Positions 1-7,988 of a stretch of DNA of 37,142 nucleotides are shown piece after piece. The stretch covers positions 1-37,142 of IMG/VR virus record IMGVR_UViG_3300018892_000069. One strand, 5' to 3'. The notes under the pieces are model-generated. The model was not told where the DNA came from. It was given only the letters and a program-made list of their open reading frames with translations, and searched no databases. The stretch comes from a virus. Position 1 is the stretch's first letter, and the number at the start of each line of letters is the position of its first letter. The position numbers were made by a program, and so were the translations under genes.

Positions 1-1227
1 ATGAGTGGCAAAAGCATAAAATACGATCCTGATTATAAGCCCAGGCTTTACAGCGGCGGATGGGATATAAATAAGGTATGGTATATTGATTACCGGGTAT
101 GGGATACTGACCAAGAAAGGTTCGTGCGAAAGCAGTATAAGGGCATGAACAAGCACAGAACATTGGCCAGGCGAAAAGCAGCCGCACTAGCCGCACTGGA
201 TGATATTAAAGCTCTGATAAAGGCGGGTGCAGTTACTGGCCAGGCTAGTACACAACAGGGCAGGTTTGATTTGCGAACGCTTACAGTTAGGCAGGCATAT
301 ACTTACTACCTCAATAATAAAAACGGTACACTAGCAGGTAATGAAGAACATACCCTTGTGAAAAAGCACAGTCCGAAAACAGCCATTGTCTCGAAAAATA
401 CATATAAGAATAACCGGACTTTAATGAATCTCTTGGTAGATTATCTCCAGGTGGCCGGAGAGCCGCGCCTGCTGTTAAAAAATTTCGATGTACACTGGTG
501 CTCACGCTTTTTAGACTATCTGCGAATAGAAAAGAATTATGTAGCAAGATCAGTCAATAATTACAAGCGTGATCTGTCAGCTCTTTTCAATTACTATATT
601 TCTATTCAGGAATTGCCGCTCAAAAATCCAACCCTGAAGCTAAAGGATCTCAATGAGCAGGATTCAGACAAACACCCGGCTTATACTACCGCTCAGATAA
701 GCCAGCTGGTGGCAAAAATCAAAGAGAAGGGGGACGATCAACTGTTGCTGTTTATAGAATGCATCTATTACCTGTTTGTTAGGCCGCGAGAAGAACTGCG
801 CCTACTAAGGGTAGGTGATATAGGACAGCATACATTACTGATCCAGTCGGGGAGTGCAAAAAACAACAAGGCAGAATACGTAACCATTCCGCACGAGTTA
901 CAGAAAAGGTTTTCCGAAAAGCGAATCCGGGAGTACCCACCCAACTATTATGTATTTACTCTCAAAGGGCAGCCGGGACCAAAGCCGGTAGGCGTGGAAT
1001 ATTTCTACACACGCCACCGGCCTTATCTACAGGAGCTGAGCCTGGATGGCTACTCGATGTACGGATACAAGCACACCGGTGCCATTGAGCTATACAAGCA
1101 GACGCTTGATATTCTATTAGTGAGCCGGCACTGTCGGCACCAGTCAACCCAACAGACCGAAACCTACCTGCGTGCGTATGGGGTAATGGTAGAATCACAG
1201 GTATTGCACATGCCAAAGTTTGGTTGA
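1..1227 (+). CDS. int: Tyrosine recombinase (phage integrase)
   Basis: A 408-residue site-specific recombinase that would integrate and excise the phage genome. Residues about 90-205 resemble a core-binding (SAM-like) domain, and 225-400 the catalytic domain. The first catalytic Arg is R261 in FVRPREELRLL. The nucleophile is Y389 in TETYLRAYG, preceded by H380 in the RHQS box. The usual HxxR box is replaced by YGYKHTG, with Tyr354 in the His position and Lys357 in the Arg position. Bacteroidota mobile-element integrases often vary here, so it may still be active. It is the only convincing + strand gene and converges on the tape measure gene. Its ATG is the first base of the window, so the promoter and att site cannot be seen. 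Confidence 0.93.
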   Translation: MSGKSIKYDPDYKPRLYSGGWDINKVWYIDYRVWDTDQERFVRKQYKGMNKHRTLARRKAAALAALDDIKALIKAGAVTGQASTQQGRFDLRTLTVRQAYTYYLNNKNGTLAGNEEHTLVKKHSPKTAIVSKNTYKNNRTLMNLLVDYLQVAGEPRLLLKNFDVHWCSRFLDYLRIEKNYVARSVNNYKRDLSALFNYYISIQELPLKNPTLKLKDLNEQDSDKHPAYTTAQISQLVAKIKEKGDDQLLLFIECIYYLFVRPREELRLLRVGDIGQHTLLIQSGSAKNNKAEYVTIPHELQKRFSEKRIREYPPNYYVFTLKGQPGPKPVGVEYFYTRHRPYLQELSLDGYSMYGYKHTGAIELYKQTLDILLVSRHCRHQSTQQTETYLRAYGVMVESQVLHMPKFG

Positions 1228-1452
1228 GAATTGTACTAGACCAGTATTTGTCCTATGGCCCAGAGCAGAACTGGCTTGCTAAGGGCTTTAGTTTTTTCTT
1301 TGAAAAATTTCTTAACATAATTCCAGTTATAGAACTGCCCTCTTTTTTGTCCTATCGTCTATGCAGCAGGCATGGGCTATTTTGGTGTTGTACTTTTCTA
1401 AGGAACTTATCATAGAAACCGGTAATCTTCACTGACGTATTTAAGTTGTTAT
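1228..1452. other. Non-coding gap between convergent integrase and tape measure genes
   Basis: About 225 bases between two converging stop codons. A 63-codon + strand frame overlaps the end of the integrase, but its composition does not look coding. I found no strong hairpin with a T-run. If attP lies beside the integrase as in many temperate phages it could be here or to the left of the window; no core repeat can be tested from this sequence alone. Confidence 0.5.
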
Positions 1453-4400
1453 TTATCCAAAACTCGATTCAGTGTCTATCTCATTTCTCAGATCCTGGGC
1501 CTGATTCAGATCAGTGAGTGAGACATACGCTTTCAGTAGAGTAGGAAAAGCTTTGACACCTGCATCAATACTTTGCAGAGTGGCAAGCATTGAGCCGGTC
1601 AGATCACTGGCCTGGTCGGTACTGGTGGCAGTGCCTGGACCAGGCGTGGCCACAGGCGCGGAACTGAAAGTACCGCCATCTTCGTAGCGCCGGCTGCTCA
1701 CAATCGGGGCACCGTTTCGGTACAGGCTTGAATGCAACAGGCTATCTACTATTTCCCGGTTGTTTGAGTACGTATTGCGCGACAAAATCATATAGGGCTC
1801 ACCGCGCTCCCATTCTCCAAGTACCTGGCCGGTGGCTCCGTCTAGCATCTTGATGCCGCCCTTGTCGTGGGTCTGACCTACGCTTGGCACGCCGGCTATT
1901 GGGTTAATAGCACCACCTTTTAAATACTGGAGCGGAGTAGCGGCAATTTTCGCAATTTGCAGGCCACCCATAATGCCGGCGGCAATGGCAGATGGAAACG
2001 GCGGAATAGCCGGCTTTGCCATGGCCGCTGTGACGGCAACGGCGGTATTGATTACAGCTTCACCGAGTCGGACGGCTTTATCGGTAGCCGCCTGGCGGCG
2101 TTTGATCTCGCGCGTTTTGCGTTCCTGCTGTTCTTCAAGTACCTGTACAGCCGCTTGATATTCTTCCTGATTAAGCCGTTTAGAGTTAAGTTCAAATTTT
2201 AAACTTTTGACTTTTTCGTCCTGTGCGCTTTTGACCTGAGCTATTTCTTTCTGGGCTGCGATGGCAGTAAAATCAGTAATGGCTTGCAGCCCTCCCTGAA
2301 GCAATTGGATACTGGCCTGAGCAATTGCTTCTTTCTTGGCCATTTCATACTCAGCTTGCTCATCAATATACTTCCGGCGTAGCTCGTCTTTCTGCGCTTC
2401 TAAATCAGCTTCTTTGAGTATTTTATCATTGACCAGGTTATCATCGAAAGCCTGAATAAGAGCTTGCTTTTCTGCTTCTGTGCCGATAAAATTCTTTAGC
2501 TCACTTTTCTTTTTCTCTTCATTTGTCTTTTCCATCTCTTCAATTTCCATCTGGCTCTGAACCTTGAGCCGGTTAGCCTGGGCATCGATTAATCCCTGTT
2601 GGGCTGCTTCGTATTCCTTACGGTCAGCGCCGGTCAAAAACCACTTCTTTTTCTGACTAGCTTCAAGCCGGTCAGCTACCCCCTGCGCCTGTAGTAAAAT
2701 CAGATCGGCTTCCGCCATTAGGGCCTTACGGCGTGCTTCCAGTTCGGCTTCTATCTGTTTACGGCGTTGCTCTTGCTCTTTCAGGTGCTGCTCCTCTCTG
2801 ATTTTGGCGTACTTTTCTTCAATAGCGGCCACTTCACTGGCCAGGCGCTCCTGGAGTGCAATGGTGGCTTGCCGCTTAGTTTCATCACGGGCTAAGCTTT
2901 TTTCGATTTCGGCAATTTCCCGGTTGGCTTTCAGCGATGCGGCCGCTACTTCACGTACTTCATCATCCTTGATAGCGGCCACCTGAGCATCCTGCATCCG
3001 TCTGAGCGCATCGGCCTGGTCTTTCTCCTGTTGTTTGCGCAGTTTGTCGGCCTGGGCTTTACGTTTTTTTTCGGCTTCTTTATCTACATACTCATTATAG
3101 CCGGTTGCCTGAACATTTCCCTCCGGAGCTTCATCCTGCTCTTTGGTTTTGGTACGGTCAATACTGGCATTAAACGCCTTACGGTATGCATCACTCATGC
3201 CCGCGCCTAATTCGGCTATCTTGCGTTTTCCCTTTTCAAACCCTTTTTGTATCCGATCGGTGTCGAGTGAAAAAATACCAGCTATTACATCTCCAACTGC
3301 GGCGAGCTCGCTCAGGGCGATTTGCTTAAGGGAACTAAAGAAAAACTTGGCCGCTGCAAGGTTGCCCTCAAAACTGGCCACCATCAGTTGAACGCCCTTT
3401 ACAATCCCATCAATAGCTTTCACTACGCCAGTGATGGCCAGCATCAGCCCGCCAAAGGCTACTTTGGCAACCGTTATAATTCCGTCAATTATACCCAAAC
3501 TGTCGAGCAGTGTGTACACCTGGCGGGCTAGCCCGCCCAAGGCAGAAAAAACCGGCGCAATCAGATCATATAGATAACTAAATACAGGTTCAAGCTTATT
3601 AAGTAGTCCATTAGCGGCCGCTCCCAATTTTTCGAGTCCTTTGGTAATGAACCCGCCAATGGCTTCCTGCATACCACCCAGACGATTGGCTAGTATCGTA
3701 AAACCACCGGTACCAGCCTTCGCAGCTGCTTCAGCAGAACCGCCGAATTCGGTCTTCAACTCTGAAAGAATCAGCTTCTGGGCACCAGCCACATCGCCGG
3801 TTTTAACCATTTGCTTAATCAGCTCTTTTTGTTGCTCGGTAAATGAAACGCCCACCCGGGACAAGGCCGTAATACCGGCAATTGGATCATTCAGGGCTTT
3901 GCCTACCTGAATGGTTGCTCCGTTCAGATCGGCCGGACCATCACCTCCCATTTTGGTGGCCAGATCCTGAATTGCAGGCAAGGCTTCCTCAAAAACGCCT
4001 TTTTTGATTTGAGTGAATGTAAGCAGCAACGAAGCTGCTTTAACCGTATCATCGTCATCGAACAAGGTTATTTTAGCCCGGTCTGTGGCCAATGAGTCGA
4101 TTTCCTGCCGGGTTAGCCCGGCAGCGTGACCGGTGGATTTAAGCGTAGCCTCTAACTGAGCCGCTGCCTGAGCAGAGCTATTATATGCCTTAACTGCATT
4201 AACACCAAAATTAAAAACAGCGCGGCCTGCTTCTATCACAGCTCCGACTGAAAAAGCGGCCAGCATAGCCGGGCCTAATCCTTTTATTTTGCCCAGAATA
4301 CCGCCGCCTCCAGATGGCTCTCCTAACGAATCACCAACACCCTTTATCTCCTTGTTGACATCGGAAATGCGTTTTTGAACATCGGTAAACTCCTTGCTCT

Positions 4401-4707
4401 TGTTAATGAAGCTTTCAGTACCAGGCGTGAGCGAACGAAGTTCACGGGCCAAATTGGCTGAATGACGCTGGAGCTGCTGCAGGCTCATACCCGCCAGGCC
4501 GAACTCGGTACGGAGTTTGGACATATCGGCATTGACCTTATTAAGCTCCTTCTGCTTGGCAATGAATTCCTCGCTGCCTTTCTTCATTGTCTTCAGTTCC
4601 TGGTTGACCAGGTCCGCTTTTCTTTGCAGGTTATCCAGCTCGGTGCGGGCTTCAGCACCCATGATTTTCAGATTAACCTGAACGTTGTCTTGTCTTACCT
4701 GTGCCAT
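1453..4707 (-). CDS. Tail tape measure protein
   Basis: A 1084-residue protein with the layout of a tape measure. It has an N-terminal coiled coil (residues about 20-125, many EL, NK and KEL heptads), then a Gly-rich turn and a hydrophobic segment at about 143-175. A second hydrophobic, membrane-like stretch falls at about 375-450, followed by long charged coiled coils (about 540-860) and an Ala-rich segment. It sets tail length and passes through the tube during DNA ejection. This length suggests a long flexible tail. The ATG at 4707 follows the 178-residue gene by 8 bases. It is the last gene of the unit started by the late element at 5283. Confidence 0.9.
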   Translation of the reverse strand: MAQVRQDNVQVNLKIMGAEARTELDNLQRKADLVNQELKTMKKGSEEFIAKQKELNKVNADMSKLRTEFGLAGMSLQQLQRHSANLARELRSLTPGTESFINKSKEFTDVQKRISDVNKEIKGVGDSLGEPSGGGGILGKIKGLGPAMLAAFSVGAVIEAGRAVFNFGVNAVKAYNSSAQAAAQLEATLKSTGHAAGLTRQEIDSLATDRAKITLFDDDDTVKAASLLLTFTQIKKGVFEEALPAIQDLATKMGGDGPADLNGATIQVGKALNDPIAGITALSRVGVSFTEQQKELIKQMVKTGDVAGAQKLILSELKTEFGGSAEAAAKAGTGGFTILANRLGGMQEAIGGFITKGLEKLGAAANGLLNKLEPVFSYLYDLIAPVFSALGGLARQVYTLLDSLGIIDGIITVAKVAFGGLMLAITGVVKAIDGIVKGVQLMVASFEGNLAAAKFFFSSLKQIALSELAAVGDVIAGIFSLDTDRIQKGFEKGKRKIAELGAGMSDAYRKAFNASIDRTKTKEQDEAPEGNVQATGYNEYVDKEAEKKRKAQADKLRKQQEKDQADALRRMQDAQVAAIKDDEVREVAAASLKANREIAEIEKSLARDETKRQATIALQERLASEVAAIEEKYAKIREEQHLKEQEQRRKQIEAELEARRKALMAEADLILLQAQGVADRLEASQKKKWFLTGADRKEYEAAQQGLIDAQANRLKVQSQMEIEEMEKTNEEKKKSELKNFIGTEAEKQALIQAFDDNLVNDKILKEADLEAQKDELRRKYIDEQAEYEMAKKEAIAQASIQLLQGGLQAITDFTAIAAQKEIAQVKSAQDEKVKSLKFELNSKRLNQEEYQAAVQVLEEQQERKTREIKRRQAATDKAVRLGEAVINTAVAVTAAMAKPAIPPFPSAIAAGIMGGLQIAKIAATPLQYLKGGAINPIAGVPSVGQTHDKGGIKMLDGATGQVLGEWERGEPYMILSRNTYSNNREIVDSLLHSSLYRNGAPIVSSRRYEDGGTFSSAPVATPGPGTATSTDQASDLTGSMLATLQSIDAGVKAFPTLLKAYVSLTDLNQAQDLRNEIDTESSFG

Positions 4708-4715
4708 AGTTGTAG

Positions 4716-5252
4716 TTATATACCATCGCTGATACTACCGCCAATCACCTGGCCGGTTGTCTGCTGATAGCGGGTTACGATGTTGTCAATCAGCACATTG
4801 AGGCTGGAATAGAAGGTGCGGGCAAACCACTTTTTCGGCTTGGTGGTGTTTTCGCGGCGTTTGGCGTGACGGATACCCCAGGCAATACGCCGGATGGCAA
4901 TATTTTCAGTGGGCACAGTGCCTGGCTTGTAGCCTGGCACATACTTAAAATTGCTTACACCTATTTTCCGCACAAAGTCTTCGATGGCCGACTGCGGGGG
5001 TAATTTCCGGTAGCTAATGTTTTTCATTTCCTGGATGCGGCCCGATTCCTGAAGATACAGCAGCAGACCAGCGGCCCCGCCCTGGGAGGCTGAAAGCACT
5101 TCGGCCCGGATGTTCCGGAGCGTCTGGCCACTGAGCACAACCCCGGCCCGGAGCAGGGATTCGGTCAGGCGGGTAATTGCGTACGTACGCCAGTACGTTA
5201 GTTCCTCATTCAGTATCTGATTGAGTTCGTCGGGAGATATTTTTTCGGCCAT
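4716..5252 (-). CDS. Putative tail/neck protein, 178 aa
   Basis: I do not recognise a family with certainty. The protein has a helical N-terminus and a basic middle (RHAKRRENTTKPKKWF). It ends in a helix beginning FARTFYSSLNVLIDNIVTRY, which recalls HK97 gp10-type head-tail completion proteins that carry a KPKxFxRxxF-like segment; this is inference only. It is first in the two-gene unit with the tape measure, 30 bases after a late element. The ATG at 5252 lies inside an 18-base perfect palindrome (5243-5260). Confidence 0.72.
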   Translation of the reverse strand: MAEKISPDELNQILNEELTYWRTYAITRLTESLLRAGVVLSGQTLRNIRAEVLSASQGGAAGLLLYLQESGRIQEMKNISYRKLPPQSAIEDFVRKIGVSNFKYVPGYKPGTVPTENIAIRRIAWGIRHAKRRENTTKPKKWFARTFYSSLNVLIDNIVTRYQQTTGQVIGGSISDGI

Positions 5253-5260
5253 GGCCGAAA
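5243..5260. repeat. Palindrome spanning a start codon
   Basis: TTTCGGCCATGGCCGAAA is a perfect 18-base palindrome with the ATG of the 178-residue gene at its centre. In mRNA it would fold with a very small loop and could hide the start codon; as DNA it could be a dimer-binding site. It encodes Met-Ala-Glu-Lys, so it may be coincidence. Confidence 0.4.
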
Positions 5261-5281
5261 GTTCGGCAGCCGGACAAAGGC

Positions 5282-5370
5282 AGGGTAGGACGGTTTTTTC
5301 AACCGGTCTTTAGAGAGTTTTTCTTGGGACTGATAGGGCAAATTCTGGGACTGTTCTGACCAATCTATTT
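5282..5370 (-). promoter_or_regulatory. Late control block A (copy of 30427-30515)
   Basis: An ungapped copy of the block at 30427-30515, with about nine differences in 89 bases by eye. Its start-proximal end carries the late core CGTCCTACC (- strand, 5284-5292). Its far end holds a fully conserved stretch (about 5340-5366) containing GGTCAGAACAGTCCCAG on the - strand. It lies between a strong terminator and the 178-residue gene, where a promoter for the tape measure unit is needed. No good host TTTG/TAnnTTTG pair is evident, so a phage activator or altered polymerase is plausible. Confidence 0.7.
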
Positions 5371-5371
5371 T

Positions 5372-5406
5372 AACAAAAATCCCCGTTTGAAACGGGGATT
5401 TTTGTT
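5372..5406. terminator. Bidirectional intrinsic terminator
   Basis: A perfect 16-base inverted repeat (AACAAAAATCCCCGTT, three-base loop, complement) with A/T tracts on both sides, so it can act in either direction. It ends the long late operon that starts at 13666 and isolates the next control block. The stop codon of the 64-residue gene lies in its right arm. Confidence 0.85.
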
Positions 5407-5599
5407 ATTGATAACCTACTCGCTTGAGTACCAAAGCGATGGCCGGATAATGGGCGCGGATAGCCGTCTGCTGGTTGTTATACATGAAGTTTTTGATACA
5501 AAACTTAGGCACATCGGCTTCCATCTCAATACCACGCCAGTTGAGTACGCGCCGGTTTTCATCCAGAAACCGGCGCAATTGGATTAGATCTTCTTCCAT
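5405..5599 (-). CDS. Hypothetical protein, 64 aa
   Basis: A small soluble protein with two likely helices and no recognisable domain. The N-terminal part (LIQLRRFLDENRRVLNW) is amphipathic. It is the last gene of the 13.7-5.4 kb late operon, with its stop codon embedded in the terminator. An 8-base stem hairpin lies just upstream. Coding status rests on position, an ATG start and protein-like composition. Confidence 0.6.
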   Translation of the reverse strand: MEEDLIQLRRFLDENRRVLNWRGIEMEADVPKFCIKNFMYNNQQTAIRAHYPAIALVLKRVGYQ

Positions 5600-5636
5600 A
5601 GTCAGAAAATAGTTTTACGCCAAGGCGTACAGGTAG

Positions 5637-5660
5637 GCAGCCCGGCTAGTGTCGGGCTGC
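5637..5660. repeat. Hairpin between two small late genes
   Basis: GCAGCCCG, an 8-base loop, then CGGGCTGC. It sits between the stop of the 68-residue gene and the start of the 64-residue gene. There is no T-run after it on the - strand, so it is more likely an mRNA structure or a weak terminator. Confidence 0.5.
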
Positions 5661-5680
5661 TGATAATATTGATTGCGGGT

Positions 5681-5887
5681 TTAGTTGAGTCCGAAGACTT
5701 TCTTCCACCAGGGGCGATTGATCTGGTTTCGGGTCATCACTACCAGTTCCCACATGGCGCGGGTCTGCTCTCTGATCTCCTTATTTTCCTGGCGCATTTC
5801 TTCTACCCCGGCCCAAGCGGCGTTAGCCAAGCGGCGCGTCTCACGGATTTCTTCGGAGATGGCATCAAATAATGGGTCTTTTTCCAT
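5681..5887 (-). CDS. Hypothetical coiled-coil protein, 68 aa
   Basis: Residues about 8-50 are an uninterrupted charged helix with heptad spacing (ISEEIRETRRLANAAW, MRQENKEIREQTRAMW). The C-terminus is aromatic and basic (RPWWKKVFGLN), which could touch a membrane surface. No family recognised. It follows the large 672-residue tail protein by 82 bases in the same operon. Confidence 0.6.
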   Translation of the reverse strand: MEKDPLFDAISEEIRETRRLANAAWAGVEEMRQENKEIREQTRAMWELVVMTRNQINRPWWKKVFGLN

Positions 5888-5969
5888 TGGTCTTCGTGTT
5901 CAGAACGCTGTCCCCCGTTTGGTTTACATATATTAATACCTTTGGGTATCAAAAGGTAACCAAATTTGG

Positions 5970-7988
5970 TTAAACACGCCAGGCAATCAATTTGCCAGGG
6001 CTCCTGAGCGGCACACTGATTTCGACTTTTTCAATAAGATAGTCATTTCCGCGAATGTGTACTTTGCGTTTCAGGTTCAGGCTACTCAAATCTTCCGGAT
6101 ACAAGGTTATCGGTATCTCAATTCGCCGACTGCGCCTGATGAATGCAAGCCAGTCTTTCCACCAGGTGTTATACAATCCATTTTCACCACCCCACTGAAG
6201 AGAATATTTTCCATTGGCAGTGGTATTGGATGCTTTCGGATACGGTTTACCAGATCCGTCATTTACCAGGCCGTGCCAGAACATAAGCCGGGGTGTACCA
6301 TCGGTTTTGACACCGCCGAAAAGGCTTGCACTGTTAAGCCGCTGCAACGCGTGCGGAACCATCCGGATACCAGCTGCCCGGTCGGGCCAGATGGCCAGGG
6401 TAGATTCTATTTTTTCGGTCTTCGCCTCCGGATCAGCGGCGGCCAGAGTGAAAGCGGCCAGCTGAGAATCTTTTTGCTTAGTGATGGGGTCTTCCTTAAA
6501 AATTGCGTCTGTCGAATCAATCTTAAAGCTAAGCTCATACACTTTCTCGTCTTCTGCGTCTACTGCCCAGCTGGGTACTACCCGACTGGTCCAGTCCAAT
6601 TCACAAGCAGCCGTAATTATATCCCGCAGCGGAATTATTTCTACTTCGCCCGTTCGCTGGCTGAAAAAGAAACCAAGGTTAAAAGGCAGTCTGAGAAAAT
6701 TAAGATACTCGCCCACAGTCAAGCCAGGCAAATGATCAGCATAGCGCAATTTATACGGAACTACCGGATAGGGAAAACCAGGGTAACTAACACGTTCAGT
6801 AGGTTGCTCAATCATGCCAAACTGCACGCCCAAATTCCAGGGGTCTAGTTGTTTGGGTTGCCCTTCTATCTGCTGATCAAAGGCAACATTGGACATGATA
6901 ACAAGGTTAGCCAGATCTGGATCTGTGCCAAAAACACTTTTCACATTCAACTTAGCTAGAGCAAAAATGCTTTCTAAAACCTTATTCTGGTACAATGCCG
7001 GCAGATGAGCATTACGCGTACGTGTACGAAAGTCGTTTTGCTCATAATGAGGCCCAGGGCCATAGGCTTGGTTAAGATTGCTGTCCAGGGCAGAGCCGGC
7101 TTCAACAGTCTGATTAACGAAACCTGAAAAAACAGTATTTTCTTTAGGGTAAAATTCGGGATTGCAAATTATAGGGAAAACGGCTTTGTCGGTGTTTTCC
7201 AGGTCCACATACCGTTCCCATACCCGGCGAAAACCATATTCCTCGAAGGAGCCGAAAGCCTGACCTATCTGTGACCCGGCTTTTATTTTAATTGACGTAG
7301 CCGGAGTGCCGTAAATGATAATAGTAAAACAGCCACCCACGGCATGAGCCAGGTCGGGTTTGTCTATCGCATCTGCGTTAAATTCAGCAGCCAGGGCAAA
7401 CAGTGAACTGGCCAGGTCGCCGTTGAAGTCAATCTGATAGGATCTGGAAAAGCCCGAACGGGAAAACTCTAATATCAGTTTGTCGCCATCGTGCCAAGGG
7501 CGGAATTTATAAAAACTCACCAGCTGACCAAACTGAATATCGGGCACGTATAAGCCAGCGGGGTCAAGCTCGGTAAAAAATATTTTGTCGCTCAGATACT
7601 CCTGATAATTGTACTGGTGCGTACCCATATCCAAGCTTCTGAGTGGCAGATCAGCTACCTCTTTGGGGATCTGGCCAGCGCCAGCTACCAGGTAGCCCGG
7701 ATACGCCCGGTTGGTGGGCTTGGTTAGTTTGAACCGGCCCTGGAGTATAAGTGAGCCATGGGCGTATAACTCGGCCGGGTAACTTTTTCTCAGGTTACCT
7801 GCACTTTGGAGTCCGCCCGCAAAACCAAACAACTCGTCGGTTTCCCGGCAAACCGGCAGGGTAAAAGGTAGCGACCGGGTACCACGAACAACTTCATAAT
7901 TAAAAACCGAACTTTCAATCTCCAGGTTGATACTCGTGTTAGGCACCAAGGGCACACTCACACCGTCTATACGAAGTTCCAGGCTCAT
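5970..7988 (-). CDS. Large tail/baseplate-type structural protein, 672 aa
   Basis: The N-terminus (about 1-110) has the beta-rich pattern of Bacteroidota phage tail proteins. It carries the segment FNYEVVRGTRSLPFTLP and then GRFKL, which resembles distal-tail or hub domains. The C-terminus ends with a small beta domain containing VHIRGNDYLIEKVEISVP, typical of hub/adsorption-apparatus proteins in these phages. I infer a role at the tail tip; no catalytic motif is visible. Its ATG overlaps the stop of the upstream 685-residue gene by four bases (ATGA), indicating coupled translation and a joint role. Confidence 0.72.
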   Translation of the reverse strand: MSLELRIDGVSVPLVPNTSINLEIESSVFNYEVVRGTRSLPFTLPVCRETDELFGFAGGLQSAGNLRKSYPAELYAHGSLILQGRFKLTKPTNRAYPGYLVAGAGQIPKEVADLPLRSLDMGTHQYNYQEYLSDKIFFTELDPAGLYVPDIQFGQLVSFYKFRPWHDGDKLILEFSRSGFSRSYQIDFNGDLASSLFALAAEFNADAIDKPDLAHAVGGCFTIIIYGTPATSIKIKAGSQIGQAFGSFEEYGFRRVWERYVDLENTDKAVFPIICNPEFYPKENTVFSGFVNQTVEAGSALDSNLNQAYGPGPHYEQNDFRTRTRNAHLPALYQNKVLESIFALAKLNVKSVFGTDPDLANLVIMSNVAFDQQIEGQPKQLDPWNLGVQFGMIEQPTERVSYPGFPYPVVPYKLRYADHLPGLTVGEYLNFLRLPFNLGFFFSQRTGEVEIIPLRDIITAACELDWTSRVVPSWAVDAEDEKVYELSFKIDSTDAIFKEDPITKQKDSQLAAFTLAAADPEAKTEKIESTLAIWPDRAAGIRMVPHALQRLNSASLFGGVKTDGTPRLMFWHGLVNDGSGKPYPKASNTTANGKYSLQWGGENGLYNTWWKDWLAFIRRSRRIEIPITLYPEDLSSLNLKRKVHIRGNDYLIEKVEISVPLRSPGKLIAWRV

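Noticed and set aside
1224-1415. 63-codon + strand frame after the integrase
   Set aside because: Overlaps the integrase end and looks like random Phe/Leu-rich translation of AT-rich DNA.
6057-6848. Long + strand frame of 263 codons
   Set aside because: Fully antisense to the well-supported 672-aa tail gene, with no coding-like composition or motif.
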